Positions 28,571-39,033 of a stretch of DNA of 64,000 nucleotides are shown here, one piece after another. Within the stretch, counting starts at the first letter, position 1; each line of letters opens with the position of its first letter. Below the pieces are notes generated by a model that worked only from the letters and a program-made list of their open reading frames with translations, searched no databases and was not told the origin of the DNA. The position numbers were made by a program, and so were the translations under genes. This DNA comes from Pseudomonas typographi (lineage in GTDB: Bacteria > Pseudomonadota > Gammaproteobacteria > Pseudomonadales > Pseudomonadaceae), in NCBI RefSeq assembly GCF_014694385.1, contig NZ_JAAOCA010000032.1:1-64000 (forward strand). The letters run 5' to 3'.

Positions 28571-31500
28571 TTAGCGCTGCGCGGTCATCGCGTCTGGAAA
28601 CAATGCCCTGACCACCGCCTCTGGCAGCTTGCCACGGTAGATGGCAGTCACGTGCTCACCGCGCTGTTGTTGTTGCAGGTGGGCTGCCACCCCCTCAAAG
28701 CGTTGCGCCGGGGTTTTCAGGTGGGCCGCTAACAAGTTGCCCACTTGGTTGTAGTGAAAGTGGGCGTACCACAGCGGTTGGTCGTGTTCGTCGTTGATCT
28801 GCGCTTCGCGCAATACGTTCCCCTCCTCCTTGCGCTTGAGCGTTTTGGCGTGTGAAAGCGGCAATATTTTGACCTTGCCTTTCCCGTGCAGGTATTCAAG
28901 CGCTTGAGCGGTGGGCTTGCCGCGCAGGTACGTCTCGATACGCAAGCGCTGGCCTTCCGCCCGCAGTTGCGCCGCCGCCCCGTTCAAGCGCACGCCCAGG
29001 CGCTCGGCGGAGCCTGCTTCAGTGGTAAGGTCGGTTTGGTTCTGCCGGGCCACCCATTGGTCTATCCTGGCCGCCAGCCTTTCTAGCGTTTGCGCAGGCC
29101 CAGTCAGTAATTCCTCCATCTCAATGGCGATACGTTCGCCGCTCAGCCAGCGCCTGGCCTTGGCGGTCAACGCAGGCACCTCGGCCAACCGCTGTTCGGC
29201 TTGGCGGGCCAGCTCGTTCAGCGTGCGCTGGCCTGAATCGATTTCCAGCGCCCTCATCGGCTCGATCAGCTCCAGCGATTTAAGGATGGTAACGGCATCG
29301 GTTGGCTTAGCGGCAGCACCCTGCTCTGGCTCATTCGGCCGTACCGCCAAAGACGACGATGGCCCGGGCCTGTCACTGGGCTGGGCGCGGTGGCCGGCCC
29401 GGTACTGGCGCCGCTTGCTCTTTTGCTTGGCTTTGCGCAAGCGGCGGCGTTCACGCACATCTTCCTGCAGTACGTCTTCCAGTTCTCTTTCCACCTCAGT
29501 GCGCAACGCCTCGGCTTCCTGGATAATTTTGCTCAGGTACGTGTTGCCGGCCAATGAAGGTTGCCCTTCGCACATAAACGCCAGGCCGTCGCGAACCGCG
29601 GTCAGTTCCAAGGCAACGGTATCCAGGGTTGCCGCCGATTGGGACCAGGTGGCAGGCGCAGGTTGAACGCTGCCCACCGAACGCGCCGCGATCCCATCCA
29701 GCGCAAGGTCGAATGAGCCCAATGCGCGCTGGGCTTGCGGTAAGTACCCCGCCAGGTCCACCCCTGCCTCGGGCAGCGCATCGGTGACCTCACGCAAAGC
29801 CAAAGTGCCCCAAGCGCGCAAACGGGAGATACGCCAATCCAGCGCAGAGGGGATCTCGGCGAACTGCGGCAATAACGTGCGCCGATGCTTCACGCCTTCG
29901 CCGGGTATTTCCCCGAGCGCCTCTATGGTTTCATCCATGCGATGGTTCAGTTCGACCAACTCACTCATCCATTGGCTAACCGTTCGCAAGTACTCAAGGT
30001 AGCTGTCGTCATTGATTTGTTCGCGCGCGCCCTCGGCCAAGCCCCGGCGCCGGCGGAAGGTTTGCTCGATGATCTGCAACTGGCGGTTGCGGGCCAGGTC
30101 CACCAGCAGTGAAGCTTCAATGTGCCGCGCCGCCGCCACGCGCGAGGCGTAATTAGGCACCGCGGCATGCCGGTTTACCTGCTCTAACGCCTGGCGGATC
30201 TCAACGGCTTCGGTCACCAGCCCAGTGGCGGTCGCCTGGTAGTTATCGCGCAGCCGAATGGCTTCTTCGTAGCGATGCGGCCGGTCGCTTTTCAGCGTTG
30301 TTTCGATCAAGTTGAAGGTAAATAGCATTTTCTGGGACTGTGCGTTCGAACGCTTCAGCCAGTCGTTGAATTGCCTGTTCACCTCATTCACCCGCGGGTC
30401 GCTGGCAGGTCTGCGCACCTGCCCTCCGCGTAAACGCAGGCCCAGGTCAAGCTGGAATCGGCCCGCTTCATCGCGTCGTATAGGTGGGCCCCGCCGCTCC
30501 GGTGCGGCGGGGTCGACAATGAACATGTCTTCACTGTCAGCCACCAGGGCCACTTCGAACCAGCCCTGCGGCAGCGCCGCCAAGAAACGATCGCCCGCCA
30601 GTACCAGCCCGCGCGCGGGCCCGAATGGCACGGGGCTGCCTACGTTATTGGGCGCATCCACCCGCAAGGCGAGCAGCGCGTTGTACACTTTAGGGGCCAA
30701 TTGCCCCCGGGGGCTTGCCCAGTTCAGCTCAAGCGGGCCTGAATCCAGAACGCGGGGCACCGTTTGCTCCGCGCCGTGGTCCGTGGTGCCCAACCGCGGC
30801 CGTAGCGCACCGGGCAATACCGACTCGGCGGCTGCTTCAGTGGCCGCGCGCGCGGGTGGAAGGGCCCACGCACCGGGCAGCTTGAGTGCCTCGGCGAAAA
30901 GATAAAATGCCAAATTGAACAGTAATTCGTTGAAGGCCGCTTCGGCTTGTTGCGGCTGCTGGCCGGCTTGAGCCTCGAACACCTCATTGAGGGCTTCGAA
31001 TGCCTGCAACATCCAACCGGCGGTCGCGACCGGGCCGCTCAACACCGGTAGCAAACCGTTGAACACCACCCAGCCCAATGCCTTGTACGACACCCAGCGG
31101 TTCTCTGCATTGGACACCGAGCGGCGGTCGGCCACGGTGATCAACGCAGCCACACATTCATCATATACGGCCTCGCCCCACTGCTGCGTGATGGGTTGCT
31201 CTCGCAGCGTCGCAGGCCCCGGCACGTTCAGGGGGGCGAACTCATTGCCTTGGCCGAAGCGTATGATGTGAGGCTGGTCCAAGCCACCACCGCTGTAACG
31301 CGCACGGACCGCATCCGGTAACCACGCGAGCATGAAGCCCTGCAAGTCACCTTCTTCGCGCAGTGCCTGGTCCAGTGCCTGCTGCGAGGCGAACCCGCGC
31401 AGTACGGTGCGATCCAGCGGCGTATAGAGCACCCTGGGGCCATCGCGGCCGTCACGGGGGGCAATCACATACACCGCGCGCACCACATCCAACGGTAACT

Positions 31501-33217
31501 GCGGGCCCGCTTGCCAAGCCAGGCGGAACAGCGCCGCGGGCATGTCGCACGCAGCCACATCAGCAACGGCATGGCGAACCAGGCGCACCGTATCGTTGGT
31601 CAGGCCATTTTGGCCTTTTAGCTTTAGCTCCAGCGCTATGAGCGGCAGTTGAATCTGCAACTGATGGATAAACGCCGAACGCCGCGCTGCGACGCCCGGC
31701 CCCTGGCCCGTCAACTGGCTCTGGAGCAGGGCGAGGTAGTTGCGGCCAATGTCGACCGCGGTCACCAGCCGCTGCACATAGGCCGCATTACACCAAGCCG
31801 GCAACACGGTGCCATGGGCGGCGGCAACGCTCAATTGCCCTGGTGGGCGGCCAGCCAGGTTGTCGATGGCTAGTTCCACCACGCTGATACGTTGCTCTTG
31901 GACGGTGAAATCGCCCGCATTGACGATGCCGAGCAGTGCATTGGGTACCCTGGACAATACGATCTCGATATCTTCTACCGCCGGCAGCACCTGGTCGGGT
32001 TGGTCGGCGCGCATCTGCTCGCTCAAGCGCTCAGCGGTAAACGCCTCGATAGTCCCAATGCCATTAAACAGCACCGAGGTCGAAAAGGCCGCTGGGCTCA
32101 CGGCCAGCCTGCCCAAGCCTTCGGCGTAGCGGCGTTTGTCGGCATCCGAAGCGTTGGCCAGCCACGCCGGCAATTGCTCTTTTATGCGTTTGGCATCGCG
32201 TTTTTCGCGCACGCGGTCCACTTCGAGCATGCAGGTGATCAAGTCATAGATCAGGTCCAGCGAGGGAGCCTCTACCGACGTACCTTGGGTAAGGCGCCGT
32301 ACCTGCGCCAGATGATCGAGCTGCTGCTCCAACAAGCGCCGCGCCATCGCATCGAAAGCATTGCCCAGCGGGGCTTCGATGGTCAATTCCGGCGCTTGCG
32401 TGAACACCTCGGCGTCCAACTGGTCGGCTATATGGCTGGCCAGTTGCTGGGAGGTCTCGAAACGCTTCAGGCCGGCAATGGGTGAGTAGGTCACCCAAGG
32501 GCCCTGGCCGTTCATGGCACCCGGTGCCGCCAGCGCCAGGCACGGCTCCATCATAGCCGGCAAAGGCAACATGGCCGTGCCCGTGCCGATGGCCAGAAAA
32601 CCATCGGTGGCTGCTAATGCAGCGGCGTCGGCCGAGGGCGCCGCGGCGGCGGTCAATACGGCGGCCTCTGGCACGCTGAGCCGCCCCTCCCGCCGGGCCA
32701 GGTCCGTTTCATGCCGGGCGCTCTCACGCAGCGCCCGCCCCACCCACTCCCATAGGCTAATGCCCGTATGATCATGGGCGTTCCAAAAACTCACCAGGCT
32801 TTCACAGTAACGGCGGGTCAAGCCACGGCTTAATTCATCGACCCACCGCGTGACGTCATCCATTCGTATAGGCAATTTGCGCGGTCGCTCGGCCTCCGGC
32901 TGATCAGTGATAAATTGATATCCCTCAACGAAGTTGAGCGTTTGATCGTGTATATGTCGGTCTATCAACACCCAAGCCAAGCCACTGCAGTCATACCCCT
33001 GAAACACCTGGTGGTCTTCATCCTGGTAAATCGGGGTAACGAGCGTCAGATACTTGGGCTGCACGGAGGTACCGGGGTAGTCCACTGCATAAGCTTGGGC
33101 TATCAGTTGGTTGGCCAGATGATAAAGCGAGGGGCGTTTGACTAACCGCCGCGCCACGTCGCCAACGAGGCTTGCATGCAACGCTACCTCATTGAATACA
33201 GAAAGGGTCGTTTTCAT
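28571..33217 (-). CDS. Giant dermonecrotic-toxin-domain protein (DUF6543-type)
   Basis: A 1548-residue protein without signal peptide or membrane helices. The N-terminal half (about residues 30-650) matches, from memory, the Pseudomonas dermonecrotic toxin / DUF6543 family: PKYLTLVTPIYQDEDHQVFQ near 55, LPAWCNAAYVQRLVTAVDIG near 475, and a stretch of GFASQQALDQALREEGDLQ near 610. Residues about 1250-1295 form a strongly basic, Pro/Ser-rich linker (RRRLRKAKQKSKRR). The C terminus has LWYAHFHYNQVGNLLAAHLK near 1490. Such proteins are presumed insect- or host-active effectors; activity and export route are unknown. No type III chaperone, Tc toxin or VgrG gene is nearby. Confidence 0.75.
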   Translation of the reverse strand: MKTTLSVFNEVALHASLVGDVARRLVKRPSLYHLANQLIAQAYAVDYPGTSVQPKYLTLVTPIYQDEDHQVFQGYDCSGLAWVLIDRHIHDQTLNFVEGYQFITDQPEAERPRKLPIRMDDVTRWVDELSRGLTRRYCESLVSFWNAHDHTGISLWEWVGRALRESARHETDLARREGRLSVPEAAVLTAAAAPSADAAALAATDGFLAIGTGTAMLPLPAMMEPCLALAAPGAMNGQGPWVTYSPIAGLKRFETSQQLASHIADQLDAEVFTQAPELTIEAPLGNAFDAMARRLLEQQLDHLAQVRRLTQGTSVEAPSLDLIYDLITCMLEVDRVREKRDAKRIKEQLPAWLANASDADKRRYAEGLGRLAVSPAAFSTSVLFNGIGTIEAFTAERLSEQMRADQPDQVLPAVEDIEIVLSRVPNALLGIVNAGDFTVQEQRISVVELAIDNLAGRPPGQLSVAAAHGTVLPAWCNAAYVQRLVTAVDIGRNYLALLQSQLTGQGPGVAARRSAFIHQLQIQLPLIALELKLKGQNGLTNDTVRLVRHAVADVAACDMPAALFRLAWQAGPQLPLDVVRAVYVIAPRDGRDGPRVLYTPLDRTVLRGFASQQALDQALREEGDLQGFMLAWLPDAVRARYSGGGLDQPHIIRFGQGNEFAPLNVPGPATLREQPITQQWGEAVYDECVAALITVADRRSVSNAENRWVSYKALGWVVFNGLLPVLSGPVATAGWMLQAFEALNEVFEAQAGQQPQQAEAAFNELLFNLAFYLFAEALKLPGAWALPPARAATEAAAESVLPGALRPRLGTTDHGAEQTVPRVLDSGPLELNWASPRGQLAPKVYNALLALRVDAPNNVGSPVPFGPARGLVLAGDRFLAALPQGWFEVALVADSEDMFIVDPAAPERRGPPIRRDEAGRFQLDLGLRLRGGQVRRPASDPRVNEVNRQFNDWLKRSNAQSQKMLFTFNLIETTLKSDRPHRYEEAIRLRDNYQATATGLVTEAVEIRQALEQVNRHAAVPNYASRVAAARHIEASLLVDLARNRQLQIIEQTFRRRRGLAEGAREQINDDSYLEYLRTVSQWMSELVELNHRMDETIEALGEIPGEGVKHRRTLLPQFAEIPSALDWRISRLRAWGTLALREVTDALPEAGVDLAGYLPQAQRALGSFDLALDGIAARSVGSVQPAPATWSQSAATLDTVALELTAVRDGLAFMCEGQPSLAGNTYLSKIIQEAEALRTEVERELEDVLQEDVRERRRLRKAKQKSKRRQYRAGHRAQPSDRPGPSSSLAVRPNEPEQGAAAKPTDAVTILKSLELIEPMRALEIDSGQRTLNELARQAEQRLAEVPALTAKARRWLSGERIAIEMEELLTGPAQTLERLAARIDQWVARQNQTDLTTEAGSAERLGVRLNGAAAQLRAEGQRLRIETYLRGKPTAQALEYLHGKGKVKILPLSHAKTLKRKEEGNVLREAQINDEHDQPLWYAHFHYNQVGNLLAAHLKTPAQRFEGVAAHLQQQQRGEHVTAIYRGKLPEAVVRALFPDAMTAQR

Positions 33218-33556
33218 AGGTGAGCTCGTGGGTTGGAAAAGCGCTATCCAACCCGAACCGCGCGCGGCGCCGGCGGTATACGTTTAAGGCGTTTAAGACG
33301 CCCCAGCAGCGCTGGCCTGTACACGAATTTTCAAGAAAAAAGTCGAAACTTATAAAGGCCATTCGGGGTCAGCTAAGGGGTAGGCCGCGACCGTTCTGGA
33401 TCACGCCCTGCCCTCCCAATGAAAACCAGGACTGCCAACGGTCGGCCAGGGTGGCAAGTAAACTGTGCCTGCCCCTTGCATGGTGAAACGTGGACGAGGA
33501 ACACACCCATAACGAATTGAGTATCGCCAGTTGTAACTTTAGCCCGGGAGAAAGTA
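33218..33556. other. Divergent intergenic region, toxin-like gene / glgA
   Basis: It must hold promoters for both directions. I see a direct repeat CGTTTAAGG/CGTTTAAGA at 33281-33299 near the toxin side and no clear sigma-70 boxes. No gene supported. Confidence 0.4.
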
Positions 33557-35125
33557 ATGATCAGTGCTGCTGTCGAAACCCATGGAGAGCGCTTCAACCA
33601 GCAGGCCAGCGAGGTGCACCCTATGCCGGCCATCACTTCGACGAGCAAGGTACTGCAGGGCGACCCAGCGACCCAGGCCAACCGTAAGCGCGTGCTATTC
33701 GTGACCTCCGAGATGGCCGAACTGGTCAAAAGCGGCGGCCTGGGCGACGTGTCCGCTGCGCTGCCACGGGCGATGGCACATGTACATGATGTACGGGTGC
33801 TGATCCCAGGTTACCCGCAGGTGGTCAACAGCGGCCACCCGATCCATACCGTGGGCGAGTTGGGGGGGTATGCCGCACTGCCGCCCTGCAAGATCGGCCG
33901 CATGGACATGCCTGATGGCCAGGTGATCTACGTGCTGCTGTGCCCAGAGCTATATGAGCGCGACGGCACCCCTTATGGCGCCAACAATGGCCGCGATTGG
34001 CCAGACAACCACATCCGCTTTGCCCGCTTGGGCATGGCGGCATGCGAGATCGCCGCAGGCCACGCAATGGTGCACTGGAAGCCCGATTTGGTGCACGCCC
34101 ATGACTGGCCCGCGGGGCTGGCCCCGGCCTACATGCATTGGCGCGGGGTGAATGTGCCCACCTTGTTCACCATTCACAACCTCGCTTACCAAGGTACCGT
34201 GAGCTCGGCGTGCTGCCCAGAGCTGGGCATTCCCGAACAAGCGCTGCAACAAGAAGGCATGGAGTTCTACGGTAAGCTTTCGTTTCTCAAGGCAGGCCTG
34301 GCCTACTCCAGCCACATCACCACGGTCAGTGCTACGTACGCGCGGGAAATCACTACGCCCGAATTCGGTTGCGGGCTGGACGGTTTTCTCAGCAGCAAAG
34401 CCCACCAAGGCCTGCTTAGCGGCATCCCCAATGGTATCGACGAAAGTTGGGAAGCGGCCACCGACCCCCACTTGATTGCGCCGTTCAGCCTCAACGATTG
34501 GGACGGCAAGCGGGTAAATGCCGATTACGTGCGCCAGTTGTTCAACATCGACGACAGCGACGGGCCATTGTTCGCCGTGGTGTCGCGCTTGGTTTACCAG
34601 AAAGGCCTGGACCTTACCGCTGAGGTAACCGACTACATCATCGAGCAGGGCGGCCAGATGGTAATCATTGGCCGTGGTGAGCCGGAAGAAGAGCAAGCCA
34701 TGCGCGAGCTTGCCCAGCGCCATCCCGGTAAGGTCGGGGTACGCATTGGCTTCAACGAAACCGATGCACGGCGCATGTTCGCCGGCAGTGACTTCTTGCT
34801 GATGCCCTCGCGCTACGAGCCGTGCGGCCTGAGCCAGATGTATGCGCAACGTTTCGGCTCGCTACCGGTGGCGCGCAACACCGGTGGGTTGGCCGACACC
34901 ATTGAGGACGGCGTCACCGGTTTTCTGTTCAATGAGCCTAGTGTCGAGGCCTACCGGGAAGCCTTGCACCGCGCGTTCTACACGTTCGGCAAGCCAGACC
35001 TGCTCGGCGCCATGCGTTGCCGGGCAATGACCCAGCCGTTCAACTGGTCCCAAGCCGTGGAGCCCTACGCCGAGCTCTATGTAAAACTGGTGCAGCGCGC
35101 TGTCGCCCGGCAGGGCCGTTATTGA
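33557..35125 (+). CDS. glgA: Glycogen synthase
   Basis: A 522-residue GT5 enzyme elongating alpha-1,4-glucan. The N-terminal motif KSGGLGDVSAALPRA near residue 56 is the sugar-nucleotide loop; the C-terminal catalytic stretch LLMPSRYEPCGLSQMYAQRF near 415 has the catalytic Glu. It carries about 40 extra N-terminal residues, common in Pseudomonas. GGGAGAAAG precedes the ATG. First gene of the glycogen/trehalose operon, followed by treZ after 17 bases. The donor (ADP- or other nucleotide glucose) is not clear because glgC is absent here. Confidence 0.93.
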   Translation: MISAAVETHGERFNQQASEVHPMPAITSTSKVLQGDPATQANRKRVLFVTSEMAELVKSGGLGDVSAALPRAMAHVHDVRVLIPGYPQVVNSGHPIHTVGELGGYAALPPCKIGRMDMPDGQVIYVLLCPELYERDGTPYGANNGRDWPDNHIRFARLGMAACEIAAGHAMVHWKPDLVHAHDWPAGLAPAYMHWRGVNVPTLFTIHNLAYQGTVSSACCPELGIPEQALQQEGMEFYGKLSFLKAGLAYSSHITTVSATYAREITTPEFGCGLDGFLSSKAHQGLLSGIPNGIDESWEAATDPHLIAPFSLNDWDGKRVNADYVRQLFNIDDSDGPLFAVVSRLVYQKGLDLTAEVTDYIIEQGGQMVIIGRGEPEEEQAMRELAQRHPGKVGVRIGFNETDARRMFAGSDFLLMPSRYEPCGLSQMYAQRFGSLPVARNTGGLADTIEDGVTGFLFNEPSVEAYREALHRAFYTFGKPDLLGAMRCRAMTQPFNWSQAVEPYAELYVKLVQRAVARQGRY

Positions 35126-35142
35126 CTGTGGGGAACGACGGG

Positions 35143-36936
35143 ATGTCGCAAAACGAGAACTGGACCCACGGCGCGATTAGGCTGGACTCGGGGTTGACAC
35201 GCTTTGCCTTGTGGGCGCCCGACGCGGACACCGCCAGCGTTGAATTCGAAAACGGGGTGTCGTGCCCCCTGTTACCGAAGCCGCAAGGCTGGTTCGTGAT
35301 CGAAACCCACTGCCCCGTAGGCAGCGCCTACCGTTATGAGGTCAGCACCGCTGCGCTCGGCAAGCCATTGCAGGTACCCGACCCCGCGGCCCGCGCCCAG
35401 CAAAGCGACGTGCATTCGCCCAGCGTGGTGGTGGACCCGGGCAGCTACCCATGGCGCCACACCCAGTGGACCGGCCGCCCCTGGCACGAAGCGATAATCT
35501 ATGAAGTGCATGTGGGCGCCATGGGCGGCTTCGATGGCGTGCGTGCGCAACTGCCACGGTTGGCAGCGCTGGGCATCACCGCCATCGAGCTGATGCCCAT
35601 TGGCGAATTCAGCGGTAACCGCAACTGGGGCTACGACGGCGTGCTGCCCTATGCGCCGGAAGCGTCTTACGGCAGCCCCGACCAACTCAAGCAATTGATC
35701 GATGCTGCCCATGGCCACGGCATTACGATGATCCTGGACGTGGTGTACAACCACTTCGGCCCCGACGGCAATTACCTTGGTGTATATGCTTCGGCTTTTT
35801 TTCGGGAAGACAAACACACCCCGTGGGGTGCGGCAATCGACTTTCGCCGGCCCCAGGTGCGCCAGTTCTTCATCGATAACGCGCTGATGTGGCTGTTCGA
35901 ATACCGCTTCGACGGCCTGCGTTTCGACGCAGTGCATGCTATCGACTCTCCAGATTTCCTGCTGGAAATGGCCAAGCGCATTCGTGCCAGTACCCCTCAC
36001 GGCCGGCACATTTACCTCACGCTGGAAAACGAACACAACCAGGCCAGCCTGCTTAAGCAAGGCTATGACGCGCAGTGGAATGACGACGGCCATAATGCCC
36101 TGCACGTATTGCTGACCGGCGAAACTGACCATTACTACGCCGACTACAAAGACGACACGACCGAAAAACTCGCCCGCTGCCTGGGCGAGGGATTCGTGTT
36201 CCAGGGCCATGTGAACCGCCATGGCCACGCCCGCGGCGAGCCCAGCTGGCAGTTGCCGCCACGGGCCTTCGTGTTGTTCTTGCAAAACCACGACCAGATC
36301 GGTAACCGGGCCTTCGGCGAACGCCTGGCCCGGCTGTGCCCGGCACCCGCGCTACGCGCAGCGACCACCTTGCTGCTGGCAAGCCCGATGATCCCGCTGA
36401 TGTTCATGGGCGATGAATGGGCGGCCGAGCAACCCTTTCAGTTTTTCACCGACTTCCACGGTGACCTCGCCGAAGCGGTGCGCAATGGCCGGCGCTCGGA
36501 GTTCGCCGACTCCAGCGCGTTCAAAGACCCGGCGCTACGCGAGAAAATTCCCGACCCAAATGCGCTGAGCACCTTCGAGGCCTCCACCCCGGACTTCGCT
36601 GCATTCGGTGCCCAGCAACATGGCCCGTGGGTCAGCCTATACCGGGAGCTATTGACGCTACGCCGGCGCGAACTGTTCGCACGGCTGCCGGGCAGCCGCA
36701 GCCTGGGTTGCAAGGTTATCGGGCCAAAGGCAGTCAGCGCCCGCTGGCGCCTGGGCGACGGCAGCACCTGGCAAATCGATTTGAACCTGGATAGCCAACC
36801 ATTGGAGGTGGCCTTGCCCTTCAGCCGCTACCGCCTATTCGACAGCCGGGAGCAGGCCGAGGGTTCGCCCGACCAACTGCCTGGCTATTGTGCGGTGGTC
36901 AGTTCGATCCCCGCCGACGCCTTGGAGATGCACTGA
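35143..36936 (+). CDS. treZ: Malto-oligosyltrehalose trehalohydrolase
   Basis: A 597-residue GH13 enzyme releasing trehalose from malto-oligosyltrehalose made by TreY. An N-terminal E-set domain (FALWAPDADTASVEF) precedes the barrel. GH13 regions are visible: DVVYNHFGPDGNYLG near 195, FDGLRFDAVHAI (nucleophile Asp) near 260, LTLENEHNQ (acid Glu) near 295, and FLQNHDQIGNRAF near 380. Start at 35143 with GGGGAA upstream; the longer frame lies inside glgA. Its stop abuts the malQ start (TGAATG). Confidence 0.93.
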   Translation: MSQNENWTHGAIRLDSGLTRFALWAPDADTASVEFENGVSCPLLPKPQGWFVIETHCPVGSAYRYEVSTAALGKPLQVPDPAARAQQSDVHSPSVVVDPGSYPWRHTQWTGRPWHEAIIYEVHVGAMGGFDGVRAQLPRLAALGITAIELMPIGEFSGNRNWGYDGVLPYAPEASYGSPDQLKQLIDAAHGHGITMILDVVYNHFGPDGNYLGVYASAFFREDKHTPWGAAIDFRRPQVRQFFIDNALMWLFEYRFDGLRFDAVHAIDSPDFLLEMAKRIRASTPHGRHIYLTLENEHNQASLLKQGYDAQWNDDGHNALHVLLTGETDHYYADYKDDTTEKLARCLGEGFVFQGHVNRHGHARGEPSWQLPPRAFVLFLQNHDQIGNRAFGERLARLCPAPALRAATTLLLASPMIPLMFMGDEWAAEQPFQFFTDFHGDLAEAVRNGRRSEFADSSAFKDPALREKIPDPNALSTFEASTPDFAAFGAQQHGPWVSLYRELLTLRRRELFARLPGSRSLGCKVIGPKAVSARWRLGDGSTWQIDLNLDSQPLEVALPFSRYRLFDSREQAEGSPDQLPGYCAVVSSIPADALEMH

Positions 36937-39033
36937 ATGGCGTATGACGCATTGGAACAGTTGGCCAGTTTGGCCGGTATTGCAGTGGATTGGGCCGATG
37001 CCAATGGCCTACCCCAGCGCGTTCAGCCAGTGGTGTTGCAGCGTGTTCTGGCCGCACTGGGCCACCCTGCGGACAGCGACGAACACATCGCCCACAGCAC
37101 ACAAGCCCTGAAACAGGCGCAGCAGGGTAGCCAGCTACCACCGATGCTAACGGTGGACTACGGCCAGCCGCTGGCATTGGCCCGCTGGTGCGGCCCTGGC
37201 ACGCCATGCCGGGTGTTGCAGGAGGATGGCGCACAGGTGGAGTTGCGCCTCGACGAGCAGGCGCAACTGCCCGGCATGCTGCCGGTTGGCTACCACCAAG
37301 TGGAAATCGACGGCCGCGACTTCACCATGGCCGTGGCACCGGCGCACTGCTACAGCGCCCAAGAAGTGGTAGGCAGTGACGCGCCCCGGCTGTGGGGGTT
37401 GGGCGCGCAATTGTATTCGCTACGCCGTCCCGGCGATGGCGGCTTCGGCGACATGCAAGCGCTGGAGGCGCTGGCCCGCGCCGCCGGCCAGCGTGGCGCC
37501 GACGCCTTGGCGATCAGCCCGATACACGCCATGTTCTCCAGCGACACCGAGCGCTACAGCCCCTATTCGCCCTCCAGCCGGCTGTTTCTCAACAGCCTAT
37601 ATGCTTCGCCTGCAAGCGTGCTGGGGGCAGATGCGGTGCGCAGCGCCATCGAACGCACCGGCCTGGGCCGCAGCTTGAGCGAACTCGAAAAACTCGACTT
37701 GGTTGATTGGCCAGCCGCTGCCGGGGCGAAGCAAGTGTTGCTGCGCAGCTTGTTCGATGAGTTCCAGGCCAATGACAGCCCGCTGCATGAGGACCTGCGG
37801 CAGTTCCGCCACACCGGCGGCCAGGCGCTGGAAAACCATTGCCGGTTCGAAGCCCTACAAGCCGACCACGCCCGCCGTGGCCAACCCCAAGACTGGCGCC
37901 AATGGGCCGCGCCATTACGCGAACCGCGCAGTGAAGAGGTCGCCGCGTTTGCCCAGGAACATGCTGACGAAGTGGCTTATTACGCGTTTTGCCAATGGTT
38001 GATCGCGCGCAGCCTGGAGAACGCCCAACGCACCGCCAAGGCCAGCGGCATGCGCGTTGGGCTGGTGGCCGACCTGGCGGTGGGTGCAGACGGTGCTGGC
38101 AGCCAAGCCTGGGGCCGCCAGGACGAACTGCTGGCTTCGCTCACCGTGGGCGCGCCGCCCGATATTCTCAACCGCGCCGGGCAAAGTTGGGGCATCTCGG
38201 CGTTCTCCCCGCAGGGCCTGGTACGCCATGGCTACCGTGCGTTCATCGAGATGCTGCGGGCTAATTTCGCCCATGCCGGTGGCCTGCGTATCGACCATGT
38301 ATTAGGGCTGAACCGGTTGTGGGTGATCCCCCAAGGCGACTCACCACGCGATGGCGCCTACCTGCATTACCCGCTGGATGACATGCTGCGCTTGTTGGCG
38401 TTGGAATCCCAACGCCACCGCGCGATCGTGCTGGGGGAAGACCTTGGTACCGTGCCGGAGGGCCTTCGCGAAAAACTCGCGGCGCGCCGTATCCTCGGGA
38501 TGCGCGTATTGCTGTTCGAGCAGCACCACACCGGGCAGTTCAAACGCCTCGAAGAATGGCCGGACAACGCCCTGGCCACCAGCACCACCCACGACCTTGC
38601 ACCGCTCAAAGGCTGGTGGCGGGCCAACGACATCGACTGGAGCCACCGCCTGGGCTTGATCGACGACACCGTCGAGCGCGACTGGCGGCAAAGCCGCGAA
38701 TTGGAGCGCCAAGGCCTGCGCCAGGCCTTGGCCCAGGACGAACAGACCTTTCAAGAAGACCTTCACACCCCCGAGGGCGACGAAGCCGACCCGATAATCG
38801 ACGCCAGCGTGCGTTTTCTTGGGCACACCCGTGCGCCGCTGGTGCTGTTGCCCGTCGAAGACGCCCTTGGCTTGGTCGAGGCGCCCAACCTGCCCGGTAC
38901 GGTAGACACCCACCCCAATTGGCGCCGCCGCCTGCCTTTGCCCTGCGAGGTATTACTGGACGACCCCCATGCCGCGCGGCGCTTGGAACTGCTCGCCGCC
39001 GCACGGCAACAAGCCCAAGAGCGTGATCGATGA
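36937..39033 (+). CDS. malQ: 4-alpha-glucanotransferase (amylomaltase)
   Basis: A 698-residue GH77 disproportionating enzyme that rearranges malto-oligosaccharides. An N-terminal extension (about 150 residues) precedes the barrel. Catalytic regions are GLRIDHVLGLNRLWVIPQG near 450 (Asp nucleophile), VLGEDLGTVPEGLR near 495 (Glu) and ATSTTHDLAPLKGWW near 550 (Asp). It sits between treZ and treY with no gap at either end, so it supplies chains of suitable length to TreY. Confidence 0.92.
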   Translation: MAYDALEQLASLAGIAVDWADANGLPQRVQPVVLQRVLAALGHPADSDEHIAHSTQALKQAQQGSQLPPMLTVDYGQPLALARWCGPGTPCRVLQEDGAQVELRLDEQAQLPGMLPVGYHQVEIDGRDFTMAVAPAHCYSAQEVVGSDAPRLWGLGAQLYSLRRPGDGGFGDMQALEALARAAGQRGADALAISPIHAMFSSDTERYSPYSPSSRLFLNSLYASPASVLGADAVRSAIERTGLGRSLSELEKLDLVDWPAAAGAKQVLLRSLFDEFQANDSPLHEDLRQFRHTGGQALENHCRFEALQADHARRGQPQDWRQWAAPLREPRSEEVAAFAQEHADEVAYYAFCQWLIARSLENAQRTAKASGMRVGLVADLAVGADGAGSQAWGRQDELLASLTVGAPPDILNRAGQSWGISAFSPQGLVRHGYRAFIEMLRANFAHAGGLRIDHVLGLNRLWVIPQGDSPRDGAYLHYPLDDMLRLLALESQRHRAIVLGEDLGTVPEGLREKLAARRILGMRVLLFEQHHTGQFKRLEEWPDNALATSTTHDLAPLKGWWRANDIDWSHRLGLIDDTVERDWRQSRELERQGLRQALAQDEQTFQEDLHTPEGDEADPIIDASVRFLGHTRAPLVLLPVEDALGLVEAPNLPGTVDTHPNWRRRLPLPCEVLLDDPHAARRLELLAAARQQAQERDR

